Shown: piece by piece, positions 1-8,794 of the stretch
Position numbering within the stretch: position 1 is the stretch's first letter
Layout: the number at the start of each line of letters is the position of its first letter
DNA from: Clostridia bacterium
Lineage (GTDB): Bacteria; Bacillota; Clostridia; Oscillospirales; CAG-382
NCBI GenBank assembly: GCA_017466805.1
Contig: JAFTTN010000088.1
Location: forward strand, 1 to 64,000
DNA: 64,000 nt
Direction of reading: 5' to 3'
The notes under the pieces: model-generated
What the model saw: the letters and a program-made list of their open reading frames with translations, nothing else
Told to the model about the DNA's origin: nothing
Databases searched by the model: none
Position numbers and translations under genes: made by a program

Positions 1-817
1 AGCGCAAAGCCACCGAATAGGCGTGCCCGTCGGCGATACGCTCGTCGCAGGTGATGCGGTAATCCATATACGTATGCTTTTCGGGCGTGCCGTCCTTTGC
101 TGTTTCGTATTTGTTGTAGCGCTTGCCAAAGGCAAAGAATATGGGAATATTGCCGAAATCGTAAAGGTGATGATATATCGGGGGAATGCCCAAGGAGGCA
201 AGCGAGGTGATAACCATACTGCCGTGGAAGGGCGAAACGTCGGAAAGCGATTTGGGAAGAAGCCCATAGAAATCAAGCTTTTTGAGGAACCAAGCGACAA
301 AACGCATAATACAGCGCGGTATCTTGTTCAAAAGCTTTACTATCTTATCGAAATCGTCGTCCTCGGCAAGTGCATCGGCAATAACCTTTTGGGTAATATG
401 ATATACCTGCTCTGCCGTGGCGTCCGGCTCGAAAACAAGCTTTATAACCGTATCGTCGGCATTAAGCTTCATTTCCTTTTTTATAGTCATTGCTATTTCT
501 ATATTATTGCGGGCGTAAATGCGCAGACCGCGTATAAAGCGGTTCATTTCGGGGTGCTGCGAATACATTCTTACAAACGCGGCGAGGTAAAGGTGCATTA
601 CGCTGAATTCCTTCAATCCGCTTTCGCGCATTTTTTTAACGTATTCCTCTGCAACCGCCAAATCGAGCGTGCCGGTAAAATAGTTGCTCGCCGCGGTGCG
701 CTGGTCCATTAAATATATGCCGACGTAGTGCATCGGGTCGAGCGTGCGAACGCGTCTGCCTTCTTTTTTATTCTTGTTTTTTCTTGCTTTTTCAAGCTTT
801 TTCTCTTCTTTAGTCAC
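1..817 (-). CDS. 2-oxoacid dehydrogenase E2-like (CAT-fold) acyltransferase, partial
   Basis: The gene runs off the left edge of the window, so its C-terminus is missing. I chose a GTG start at 815-817 because AAGGAGAT lies about seven bases upstream. After a Lys-rich N-terminus (TKEEKKLEKARKNKNKKEG) comes a domain resembling the trimeric CAT/E2 acyltransferase fold. The last visible residues, DERIADGHAYSVALR, resemble the catalytic H-x3-DG region of that family. No lipoyl domain and no E1 or E3 gene are visible, so this is probably a stand-alone acyltransferase-like protein rather than part of a dehydrogenase complex. The substrate is unknown. Confidence 0.75.
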   Translation of the reverse strand, partial: MTKEEKKLEKARKNKNKKEGRRVRTLDPMHYVGIYLMDQRTAASNYFTGTLDLAVAEEYVKKMRESGLKEFSVMHLYLAAFVRMYSQHPEMNRFIRGLRIYARNNIEIAMTIKKEMKLNADDTVIKLVFEPDATAEQVYHITQKVIADALAEDDDFDKIVKLLNKIPRCIMRFVAWFLKKLDFYGLLPKSLSDVSPFHGSMVITSLASLGIPPIYHHLYDFGNIPIFFAFGKRYNKYETAKDGTPEKHTYMDYRITCDERIADGHAYSVALR

Positions 818-930
818 AGGATATCTCCTTTTTATAGGAATCATTAAAACGATTTTAACACATTTTTATCATTTTTTCAACAGTAACATTTATTTATTAA
901 ATAATAATTAAGAAATGCAGGAAATAATGC

Positions 931-959
931 TTGAAATTGACGTAAATTTGTGTTATCAT
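931..959 (+). promoter_or_regulatory. sigma-A promoter for solute-binding lipoprotein
   Basis: TTGAAA at 931-936 and TATCAT at 954-959 are separated by 17 bases. They lie just upstream of an AGGAGG ribosome binding site (980-985) and the ATG at 993. Confidence 0.7.
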
Positions 960-992
960 ATGCTGTCAGTATTTTTTTTAGGAGGAATATAA

Positions 993-2540
993 ATGAAACG
1001 TACAAAGCTTTTTGCTTTGCTTCTCGTTCTTTGCTTCGTATGCAGCTTCGCGCTCACCGCTTGCGATAACGGCGAAGACGTAACCGAAAGCAGTGTTGCA
1101 GAGCAGAGCGGTTCTACCAACCCTTATCAGAACGCGAACGGCAAATACGTAGGCAGCTACAGCAGAGTTTGGGAAGACGAAACCATTACCTTCCTTACCT
1201 GCAGCGTTAACCCTACTTATGAATCCGAAATTCTTTTCAACACCTATGAGGACGGCACCACCCAGACCGTTCCCGAGGTACTTAACGACAACCTCAAATA
1301 CCGCGCAAACTTTGTAGAAGAGGTTTTGGGCATTACCGTAGAAGAAGAAAAGGTGCTTGACACCAGCCGTCCCGGCGGCGGTATGTGCACCCATATCCGC
1401 GAAGGCAACCTTTCCTCTACCGAGGACTACCAGATCGTAGTTCCCTGCCTTTACGACGGTGCCACCCTTGCGGTTGAAGGTCATCTCTATAACCTTCTCG
1501 GCAAGGAATTTGCAAACCTTCAGATCGAAGCACCCTGGTGGAACCAGGATTTCAACAAGAATATGACATACGGCGGTCAGCTCTATTTCACCATCGGCGA
1601 CCTCGGTACCGTTAACAAGGGCTCGACTGCGGCTCTTTACGTTAACCTCGAGCTTTGGGAAAAGAACGGCCTTTCCGAAAAATACGGCGGCTCGCCCTAC
1701 GAGCTCGTTCGTAACGGCAAATGGACTGTAGATACCGTATTCGAAGCGGTAACCACCTTCGGCAGCGACGACGACAACAGCGGCACTATCGATTATAAGG
1801 ATACTTTCGGCTGGGGCGGTCAGCTCGACGATATGTGGAGCATCTTCTATGCGTCCGGCGAAAAGATTGCACAGCCCGATGCAGACGGCTATCCCACTAT
1901 TACCATTTACAACGAACGCAGCGCAAAGCTTATGGAAAAGCTTCAGGAGCTCGTTCAGAACAAGGAACACTATATTTCCGCAAACGACTACTTCGGCGTG
2001 GTTCAATGGCCCAGCGTTCTCGTTGAAGAAGGCTTTACCGACGGCAGAGCACTCTTCTACAACGCAAGCGTAGGCACCGTTATTAACCTCGGCGTTATGG
2101 AAAAGCCCTTCGGTATGCTTCCCGTTCCCAAGGCAGACGAAACCCAGGACGACTACTATTCGCTCGTTAACCCCTGGACCAGCACCTGCTTTGCAGTTCC
2201 CACCTGCGTTGTTGGCGATAAGCTCGCAATGACTATCGACGTACTCAACGTTATGGGCGCAGAAAGCCTTAATACCGTTGCTCCCAACTATCAGGAAATT
2301 CTCGAGTATATGAAGATACGCGACGACGATTCCGCAGATATGCTTAACAACTATATCCTTCCCAACCGCGGATGCGACGTCGGTATGGTATTCAAGTGGG
2401 GCAACCTCGATATCCTTCTTCACGATATGGCAAGCGCAAACATAGGCACCTTTGCTTCCAACTACGAAGCAAAGAAGGACGCCGCACAGAACGCGCTTGA
2501 CGAAACTATCGACTTCTTCAAGGACAACGAAGGCAAATAA
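993..2540 (+). CDS. extracellular solute-binding lipoprotein (ABC sugar-binding type)
   Basis: This 515-aa protein begins with a lipoprotein signal peptide ending in the lipobox LTAC (Cys about residue 24), so it should be anchored on the outer face of the membrane. A short acidic/Ser-rich linker leads into a body resembling family-1 extracellular solute-binding proteins, which deliver sugars or oligosaccharides to ABC importers. It is a clear paralog of the lipoprotein at 15334-16839: both end with a matching stretch of the type RDDDSADMLNNYILPNR / QDDESGEMLQYILNNR. No permease or ATPase genes accompany either copy, so each must use a transporter encoded elsewhere. The ligand cannot be predicted. 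AGGAGG at 980-985 fixes the start. Confidence 0.85.
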   Translation: MKRTKLFALLLVLCFVCSFALTACDNGEDVTESSVAEQSGSTNPYQNANGKYVGSYSRVWEDETITFLTCSVNPTYESEILFNTYEDGTTQTVPEVLNDNLKYRANFVEEVLGITVEEEKVLDTSRPGGGMCTHIREGNLSSTEDYQIVVPCLYDGATLAVEGHLYNLLGKEFANLQIEAPWWNQDFNKNMTYGGQLYFTIGDLGTVNKGSTAALYVNLELWEKNGLSEKYGGSPYELVRNGKWTVDTVFEAVTTFGSDDDNSGTIDYKDTFGWGGQLDDMWSIFYASGEKIAQPDADGYPTITIYNERSAKLMEKLQELVQNKEHYISANDYFGVVQWPSVLVEEGFTDGRALFYNASVGTVINLGVMEKPFGMLPVPKADETQDDYYSLVNPWTSTCFAVPTCVVGDKLAMTIDVLNVMGAESLNTVAPNYQEILEYMKIRDDDSADMLNNYILPNRGCDVGMVFKWGNLDILLHDMASANIGTFASNYEAKKDAAQNALDETIDFFKDNEGK

Positions 2541-2553
2541 ATCGATTTTCACC

Positions 2554-2590
2554 AAGAAGCCCGAAAAGAATATTTCGGGCTTCTTTCTTA
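2554..2590 (+). terminator. intrinsic terminator after solute-binding gene
   Basis: A 13-bp perfect stem (AAGAAGCCCGAAA / TTTCGGGCTTCTT) with a 6-base loop is followed by a short T-rich stretch. The next gene starts 14 bases later with no separate promoter visible, so partial read-through into the sugar kinase gene is likely. Confidence 0.8.
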
Positions 2591-2603
2591 TAAAAGGTGC
2601 ATT

Positions 2604-3452
2604 ATGAAAATATTATCGTTTGGCGAAATACTTTGGGATATATTTCCCGAAGAAAAAAAGATAGGCGGCGCACCCTTTAATTTTGCGGCGCACTGTGCGC
2701 GCTTGGGCGCGGAAAGCTATATGGTTTCCTGCGTGGGCAGCGACGAAAACGGCAACGACGCGCTTTTGGAGGCAGACCGTCTTGGTATTAAGCGCGATTA
2801 TATCGCGGTGGACAGAAAATACAAAACCGGATATTGCGCGGTAACGCTTAACGACGGAAAGCCCGAATACGATCTTGTGCGCGACGTTGCATATGACCAC
2901 ATTCCCTGCGTATGCCCGCGCGGAAAATTCGACGCGCTGTATATGGGCACGCTCGCAATGCGCTCTGCCGATTCGCGCAGGAGCTTTGAAAAGCTTATTA
3001 AATACGTCGAAACGAAAGAGGTATTCTTCGACGTAAACTTCCGCGGCGATTTTTACACGCGCGAGCTTGTGAACACATTATTAAAGGAAACGACTATACT
3101 TAAAATAAGCGACGAGGAAATATCCTTCTTCGGCGCGCGCGACCATATTAACGTTCTGCTCGATATTGCAAAAAACAACCCGAAGCTGAAATATATATGC
3201 CTTACGCTCGGCAAGGACGGTGCGCTCGTTTTCGATTGCCGCAACCGCAATATTTTATATTCGGATAAGCCGAAGGGCAAGGTTGTTTCCACCGTCGGCG
3301 CGGGCGACAGCTTCGCCGCCTGCTTTTTATCGAGCTTGCTTTCGGGCTATAAGGTCGAGCAATGCCTTGACCGCGCGGTTGCTTTAAGCGATTTTGTGGT
3401 AACACAGCTCGGCGCGGTGCCCGATTACGACCCAAAAACGCTTTTTGCGTAA
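2604..3452 (+). CDS. PfkB-family carbohydrate kinase, fructokinase-like
   Basis: This 282-aa cytoplasmic kinase should phosphorylate a sugar or nucleoside with ATP. Both PfkB signatures are present: GGAPFNFAAHCARLG near residue 21 and STVGAGDSFAACF near residue 230. The Asp in GAGD is the catalytic base in the family. The short N-terminus and the GGAPFN form suit the fructokinase branch, but the substrate is not settled by sequence. It lies directly behind the sugar-binding lipoprotein, from which it is separated only by a terminator hairpin, so the two probably act on the same sugar. Confidence 0.85.
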   Translation: MKILSFGEILWDIFPEEKKIGGAPFNFAAHCARLGAESYMVSCVGSDENGNDALLEADRLGIKRDYIAVDRKYKTGYCAVTLNDGKPEYDLVRDVAYDHIPCVCPRGKFDALYMGTLAMRSADSRRSFEKLIKYVETKEVFFDVNFRGDFYTRELVNTLLKETTILKISDEEISFFGARDHINVLLDIAKNNPKLKYICLTLGKDGALVFDCRNRNILYSDKPKGKVVSTVGAGDSFAACFLSSLLSGYKVEQCLDRAVALSDFVVTQLGAVPDYDPKTLFA

Positions 3453-3459
3453 AAAACTG

Positions 3460-3488
3460 TTGCATATCGCTTAAAAAAGCGTTATAAT
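3460..3488 (+). promoter_or_regulatory. sigma-A promoter for small membrane protein
   Basis: TTGCAT (3460-3465), a 17-base spacer and a perfect TATAAT (3483-3488). The spacer contains a small GCTT/AAGC dyad. Confidence 0.75.
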
Positions 3489-3519
3489 AGCAATACAAAA
3501 TTTTAATTCGGAGGAAATT

Positions 3520-3759
3520 ATGGATATTCTCAAGAAAATTTGGCTGTTCTCCTTCAGAGAAAAGAAGGACGTTGCCGCTCTCGTTATCACAGTAATTCTT
3601 CACGTCGTTGCAGGCGTGGTTCTCGGCTTTGCAATCGGTTTGCTCGGCGCACTTCCCTTTGCGGGCACCATTATCAGCCTCGTATGCGGTCTTCTCGACC
3701 TCTATATTACCGCGGGCATCGTTTTCTGCTTCCTCGATTACTTCAAGGTAATTAAATAA
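3520..3759 (+). CDS. small two-helix membrane protein, unknown function
   Basis: The 79-aa product has a short basic N-terminus (MDILKKIWLFSFREKKD) followed by two predicted membrane helices, roughly residues 20-45 and 50-73, and ends FKVIK. It has its own promoter (TATAAT at 3483), a GGAGGAAATT ribosome binding site and a strong terminator, so it is an independent transcription unit. I do not recognise a named family. Confidence 0.7.
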   Translation: MDILKKIWLFSFREKKDVAALVITVILHVVAGVVLGFAIGLLGALPFAGTIISLVCGLLDLYITAGIVFCFLDYFKVIK

Positions 3760-3780
3760 TAAGAAAAACGAATAAAAACA

Positions 3781-3814
3781 AGCTCTGTAAATTCGCGCTT
3801 ACAGAGCTTTTTTT
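3781..3814 (+). terminator. intrinsic terminator
   Basis: A perfect 10-bp stem, AGCTCTGTAA / TTACAGAGCT, is followed by a run of Ts. Confidence 0.85.
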
Positions 3815-3815
3815 G

Positions 3816-3844
3816 TTGACTTTATGCCTTTTAGGTGATACAAT
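3816..3844 (+). promoter_or_regulatory. sigma-A promoter for polA
   Basis: TTGACT (3816-3821), a 17-base spacer and TACAAT (3839-3844). Transcription would start near 3851. This rules out the in-frame ATG at 3813 and supports the ATG at 3876 as the polA start. Confidence 0.75.
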
Positions 3845-3875
3845 AATACTGAATAATTATGTGAGGGAAAAGCCG

Positions 3876-6359
3876 ATGGGAAAAGCGTTGATATTCGACG
3901 GAAACAGCATATTGAACAGAGCCTTTTACGGCGTGCGCCCGTTGAGCGCGCCCGACGGATTGCCGACAAACGCACTTTTCGGCTTTGTCGGAATGATAAA
4001 CAAGGCGTTTTCGCAAATCGGCGGAAGCCCCGATTACTGTGCGATTGCCTTCGATTTAAAAGAAAAAACCTTTCGGCACAAGGCTTGCGAAAGCTACAAG
4101 GCAACGCGAAAGCCGATGCCGGAGGAGCTTGCCCTGCAAGTGCCGTTTGCACACGAGCTTGCAAGCGCGCTCGGCTTAAGGGTTATCGAAATCGCGGGGT
4201 ACGAGGCCGACGATATTTTGGGAACTCTCTCGCACGAATTTACAAAAAACGGTGACCACACCTTTATCGTAACGGGCGACCGCGACAGCTTTCAGCTTAT
4301 TAACGAAAGCGTAACGGTTTTGCTTGCCTCGAACGACGACACAAAGGTTACCACCCCCGCCGAAATAAAGGAAAAATACGGAGTAGAGCCGAAAAAGCTT
4401 ATCGATATAAAGGCGATAATGGGCGACAGCTCGGATAATATATCGGGCGTTGCGGGTATCGGTGAAAAGGGCGCGATAAAGCTTATTTCGGAATACGGCT
4501 CGCTCGATAACGTTTACGCAAATTTAGATAAAATCACCGGCAGCACGAACAAAAAGCTTACCGAAGGAAAGGAAAGCGCTTATACCTCGCGCTTCCTTGC
4601 CGAAATAAAGCTCGACGTGCCGCTCGGCTGTGAAATAAACGACTGTGCATACAACGGATGCGATATTTTAAAGCTCCGCGAGCTTTACACACGCTTGGGC
4701 TTTAGACAGTTTTTGGAAAAGCTCGAAGCCGCCGCACCGCAGGAGGCCGAGGAGGAGGAATTCCTTCCGATAAGCGAGCTTAAAGCTATTGAAGGCGAAA
4801 CGCTTTACCTCCACGCCGAAAACGGCGAGCTTTATATATGCAACGGCAAGGACTGCTTTAAATGCGAAGCGGGCGAGGGTGTTGCCGCGGTAAATTCGGC
4901 AAAACGGGCGGTTTGCTGGTCGGCAAAGGATATTTTGCACGCCGCAAAAGGCGCGGGTGTGGATTTTATGCCCAAGCTCGACGATATTTCGCTTATGGCA
5001 TATATTGTTTCCCCCGCGGATAACGGCGTTACCTTCGGCAAAACCGCGCTCGACCTGTTGGGCGTTTCCTCGTCCGAGGTAAAGGTTTCTTTGCTTCCAA
5101 AGCTTTATTTGGCTTTGAACGAAAGGCTTACCGAAAGCCTGCGCTCGCTATACGAAAGAATCGAGCTTCCGCTTGCAAGGGTTCTGTGCGATATGGAATT
5201 CCGCGGCTTTAAGGTCGATAGGCAGGCGCTCGACAGCTTCGGCGAAGCGCTAACGCAAACGATTGCCGAGGAGGAAGAGGCGATATGGGCACTCGCGGGC
5301 GAAAGGTTTAATATAAACTCAACGAAGCAGTTGGGGGTTATACTTTTCGAAAAGCTTATGCTTCCCCACTACCGAAAAACCAAAAGCGGCTATTCGACCG
5401 ACGTTTCGGTGCTCGAAAAGCTTATTAATTACCACCCGATTATCGAGCTGATACTCGATTATCGCAAAAACACCAAGCTTAAAAACACCTATTGCGACGG
5501 CTTGGGCAAGCAGATAACGGCAGACAGCAGAATACACACCACCTTTAAGCAGGCACAAACGCTTACCGGCAGGCTTTCCTCGGCAGAGCCGAATTTGCAA
5601 AACATTCCCGTTCGCAGCGAAAAGGGCAAGGAATTGCGCAAATTCTTCGTTGCAGACAACGGAAATATTCTTATCGACGCCGACTATTCGCAAATCGAGC
5701 TGCGCGTCCTGGCACACGTTGCGAACGACGAAACGCTTATAAACGCCTTTGTCGGCGGCGAGGATATACACACGGTTACCGCAAGCCAGGTTTTCGGTGT
5801 TCCGCTCGATTCGGTCACCGCAGAAATGCGCAAGCGTGCGAAGGCGGTAAATTTCGGAATAATATACGGTATCGGCGATTATTCGCTTTCGCAGGATTTA
5901 AAGATCCCGAAAAAGACAGCGGCGGAATATATACAAAGCTATCTTGCAAGATACCCCGGCGTGCGCGATTATTTAGAGCAGACCAAGCAAAGCGCGCGTG
6001 AAAACGGTTACGTCGAAACGATGTTCGGCAGAATACGCCATATACCCGAAATAAGCTCGAAAAACAAAAATCTGCAGGCGTTCGGCGAGCGCGTGGCGAT
6101 GAACACGCCTATTCAGGGCGCGGCGGCGGATTTAATAAAGCTTGCAATGATACGCACCGACGAAATGCTGCGTGATGCGGGACTGAAGGCAAGGCTTATA
6201 CTTCAGATACACGACGAGCTGATTATAGAAGCCCCGACAGACGAGGCGGAGCGCGCAAAGGAAATATTGCGCACGGCAATGCAGGGCGCGGCGGAATTAA
6301 AGGTTCCGTTGCAGGTCGATATCGGTATCGGAAAAAGCTGGTACGACGCAAAAGATTAA
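3876..6359 (+). CDS. polA: DNA polymerase I
   Basis: This 827-aa enzyme fills gaps and removes RNA primers during replication and repair. The N-terminal part (about 1-290) is the 5'-3' exonuclease, beginning KALIFDGNSILNRAFYG. The middle part is a 3'-5' exonuclease-like domain without evident catalytic DxE residues, as in Bacillus Pol I. The C-terminal polymerase has motif A (DADYSQIELR, about 600), motif B (RKRAKAVNFGIIYG, about 650) and motif C (QIHDELIIEAP, about 777). A longer in-frame start at 3813 lies upstream of the promoter and is rejected. GAGGGA precedes the chosen ATG. Confidence 0.95.
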   Translation: MGKALIFDGNSILNRAFYGVRPLSAPDGLPTNALFGFVGMINKAFSQIGGSPDYCAIAFDLKEKTFRHKACESYKATRKPMPEELALQVPFAHELASALGLRVIEIAGYEADDILGTLSHEFTKNGDHTFIVTGDRDSFQLINESVTVLLASNDDTKVTTPAEIKEKYGVEPKKLIDIKAIMGDSSDNISGVAGIGEKGAIKLISEYGSLDNVYANLDKITGSTNKKLTEGKESAYTSRFLAEIKLDVPLGCEINDCAYNGCDILKLRELYTRLGFRQFLEKLEAAAPQEAEEEEFLPISELKAIEGETLYLHAENGELYICNGKDCFKCEAGEGVAAVNSAKRAVCWSAKDILHAAKGAGVDFMPKLDDISLMAYIVSPADNGVTFGKTALDLLGVSSSEVKVSLLPKLYLALNERLTESLRSLYERIELPLARVLCDMEFRGFKVDRQALDSFGEALTQTIAEEEEAIWALAGERFNINSTKQLGVILFEKLMLPHYRKTKSGYSTDVSVLEKLINYHPIIELILDYRKNTKLKNTYCDGLGKQITADSRIHTTFKQAQTLTGRLSSAEPNLQNIPVRSEKGKELRKFFVADNGNILIDADYSQIELRVLAHVANDETLINAFVGGEDIHTVTASQVFGVPLDSVTAEMRKRAKAVNFGIIYGIGDYSLSQDLKIPKKTAAEYIQSYLARYPGVRDYLEQTKQSARENGYVETMFGRIRHIPEISSKNKNLQAFGERVAMNTPIQGAAADLIKLAMIRTDEMLRDAGLKARLILQIHDELIIEAPTDEAERAKEILRTAMQGAAELKVPLQVDIGIGKSWYDAKD

Positions 6360-6383
6360 ATACAATTAAAGAGGATATATAAA

Positions 6384-7934
6384 ATGCTTAAAAACTTAAA
6401 CGGAAGAAAGGTACGCGAGCTTCTCGTTTACCCCGACTATACCGACAGAGAGCTTACCGGCAAGCTGACCGGCGGCAACTATTCCGAAGGACTTGCATCG
6501 ATATCGGCTGTTATGAAGCAGGGCGGCCACGACGTAAAGCTTTTACATCTGCTTTATCTTCACAGCGAAGAGGAATTCAAGAAAAAGCTTGCCGCTATGG
6601 GCGAATTCGATATTATCGGCTTTTCGATTCGCACCACCGCCTTCCCCGATAGCCAACTTTATATTAAATGGGCAAAAGAGGTTATGCCCAATGCGTTTAT
6701 TACCGCGGGCAGCTACCACTGCACTCTTGCTCCCGACGAGGTTATGAGCCTTACCGGTATCGACGCGCTTACTATCGGCGACGGCGAATACCAAGCGCTC
6801 GAGCTTGCCGACAAAATGAGCGCGGGCGAGGACTACACCAATATTCTTTCGATGTGGTTCAGAATGGAGGACGGCAGTATTAAGAAAAACCCCGTTGCTC
6901 CGCTGTTCGAGGACCTCGACAGACTTCCCATTCCCGATTTCGAGCTGTTCGATTACGATAATCTCGACAGCGTAAAGGTCGGCACGGCTATTGTTATGAT
7001 GAGCCGCGGCTGCCGCTACAACTGCACCTATTGCGGCAACTCGCAGTTTAGAAACGTATACCCCAACAAAAAAATATATTCGCGCTTCCGCTCGCCCGAA
7101 AACGGTATCCTTTATTTAAAAACCCTGCTTGCAAAGCACCCGCAGATAAAGGTTATTAACTTCCGCGATGCGATATTTAATATGATGCCCGATTGGACCG
7201 ACAAATTCTTGGAGCTTTACACCAAGGAAATACATCTGCCCTTTACCGGCAACATCCGCTTCGATATTCTTACCGAGGATTCGGTACGCAAAATGAAGGA
7301 GGCGGGCTGCTATACTATCGATATGGGCTTGGAAAGCGGCGATCAGGAAATGCGCTTCAAGTACCTCAAGCGCTATATGACCGACGAAATGATTATTAAC
7401 TGCAGTAAGTGGTTCCACAAATACGGCATCGCTCAGCTTACCTATAATATAATCGGTCTTCCCTACGAGGATAAATACCGCGCGCTTAAAACGATAAAGC
7501 TTAACGCAAAGGCGGGCGCGGACAGAGTTATTCCCAACATTTTCTATCCCTACCCCGGCACAAAGCTTTACGATATTGCAAAAGAGGGCGGCTTTATTCC
7601 CGAGGGCGGCGTTTCGCCCGATGCGCGCGTTCCGCTGGTACAGCCCCAATTCCCCGAGCACGAGGTTTTGTATCTGCAGGCGTACTTTGCTCACTTCGTT
7701 CGCCGCTACAAATGGGCTTATGCTATGCCAAAATGGCTTGGCAAGCCCTATGAAAAATGGCTTGACCACCGCGCAACCGGCAAGCACGTTCCCTATAAAT
7801 TCCTCGTTTGGCTGCACGACGGCTATGCAAGGGTGCGCAACGGCTTGAAGAATATTCTTATCGACCATCTTCCCAAGGTATATATGAAGCTTCGCGTTTG
7901 GAAGCACAAGAAAAAGGCAAAAAAAGTAGACTGA
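6384..7934 (+). CDS. B12-binding-domain radical SAM protein
   Basis: The 516-aa protein has an N-terminal Rossmann-like cobalamin-binding region (about 10-150) and a radical SAM core with the cluster motif CRYNCTYC near residue 211, preceded by MMSRG. It should use a [4Fe-4S] cluster and SAM, and possibly cobalamin, for a methyl transfer or other radical chemistry. The usual DxHxxG cobalamin motif is not obvious, so cofactor binding is uncertain. The C-terminus is Lys-rich. It lies 24 bases after polA and one base before rsmI, so the three are probably co-transcribed. The substrate is unknown. Confidence 0.85.
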   Translation: MLKNLNGRKVRELLVYPDYTDRELTGKLTGGNYSEGLASISAVMKQGGHDVKLLHLLYLHSEEEFKKKLAAMGEFDIIGFSIRTTAFPDSQLYIKWAKEVMPNAFITAGSYHCTLAPDEVMSLTGIDALTIGDGEYQALELADKMSAGEDYTNILSMWFRMEDGSIKKNPVAPLFEDLDRLPIPDFELFDYDNLDSVKVGTAIVMMSRGCRYNCTYCGNSQFRNVYPNKKIYSRFRSPENGILYLKTLLAKHPQIKVINFRDAIFNMMPDWTDKFLELYTKEIHLPFTGNIRFDILTEDSVRKMKEAGCYTIDMGLESGDQEMRFKYLKRYMTDEMIINCSKWFHKYGIAQLTYNIIGLPYEDKYRALKTIKLNAKAGADRVIPNIFYPYPGTKLYDIAKEGGFIPEGGVSPDARVPLVQPQFPEHEVLYLQAYFAHFVRRYKWAYAMPKWLGKPYEKWLDHRATGKHVPYKFLVWLHDGYARVRNGLKNILIDHLPKVYMKLRVWKHKKKAKKVD

Positions 7935-7935
7935 T

Positions 7936-8766
7936 ATGGCAGGAACACTTTATATAGTACCAACCCCTATCGGCAATTTAAGCGATATTACCGAGCGCGC
8001 GAAGGAAACGCTGGAAAGCGTTGATTTCGTTGCGGCGGAGGATACGCGTGTAGGCGGCAAGCTGTTAATGCTTTACGGCATAAAAAAGCCGCTCGTCGCC
8101 TACCACGAGCACACATCACGCAGTGTGGCGGAATCGATTATCGAGCGGATACAAAACGGCGAAAGCTGTGCGCTTATAACCGATGCCGGCACCCCCGCGG
8201 TGTCCGACCCCGGCGAAAAATTGGTGCTCGCCTGCTCGCAGGCGGGTATCTGCGTTTGCGCTCTGCCGGGTGCCTGCGCGGCAATTGTTGCAATTTCTGC
8301 CTCGGGGCTTCCCTCGCGCAGATTTTGCTTCGAGGGCTTTCTGCCCGAAAACAAGCGCGAGCGCCGCGAGCGTATTGCAGAGCTCACGCGTGAAAAGCGC
8401 ACGTTTATATTGTATATTTCTCCCCACGATGCCGAAGGCTATCTGCAAGAGCTTGCCGACGCGTTCGGCACAAGGCGTTGCGTGCTTTGCAAGGAATTGA
8501 CCAAGCTGCACGAGCGATATTTTCGCGGAAGCGTTGCCGATTTGAACACGCAGTTCAAATCGCTTTCCCCCGCCGAAAAAAAGGGTGAATACGTTATGGT
8601 TATCGAAGGAATGCCCGAGGAAGAGGCGTTCTGGGCGGAAATGAGCATCGAGGAGCACATCGAGCACTATATTGCGCTCGGGCTTTCGAAGATGGACGCC
8701 TGCAAAGCCGTCTCGCGCGATCGCGGAGTGGGAAAAGGCGAAATTTACAAGATTATTAACAAATAA
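7936..8766 (+). CDS. rsmI: 16S rRNA (cytidine1402-2'-O)-methyltransferase
   Basis: RsmI 2'-O-methylates C1402 in the decoding centre of 16S rRNA using SAM. The 276-aa product starts with the family hallmark GTLYIVPTPIGNLSDIT, followed by VAAEDTR, and carries the tetrapyrrole-methylase-type motif ITDAGTPAVSDPG. The length is normal for the family. The ATG sits one base after the stop of the radical SAM gene. Confidence 0.95.
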   Translation: MAGTLYIVPTPIGNLSDITERAKETLESVDFVAAEDTRVGGKLLMLYGIKKPLVAYHEHTSRSVAESIIERIQNGESCALITDAGTPAVSDPGEKLVLACSQAGICVCALPGACAAIVAISASGLPSRRFCFEGFLPENKRERRERIAELTREKRTFILYISPHDAEGYLQELADAFGTRRCVLCKELTKLHERYFRGSVADLNTQFKSLSPAEKKGEYVMVIEGMPEEEAFWAEMSIEEHIEHYIALGLSKMDACKAVSRDRGVGKGEIYKIINK

Positions 8767-8794
8767 CCCAAGCAGTTTTCGGAAAGGATATGCA

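Noticed and set aside
978-2555. Long open frame on the minus strand opposite the first solute-binding gene
   Set aside because: It mirrors the codon pattern of the real plus-strand gene, has no ribosome binding site or recognisable domain, and reads as low-complexity Val/Gly/Ala-rich protein.
3813-3875. Longer polA start at the first in-frame ATG
   Set aside because: It lies before the TTGACT/TACAAT promoter, so it would not be transcribed; the ATG at 3876 has a ribosome binding site and the conserved N-terminus.
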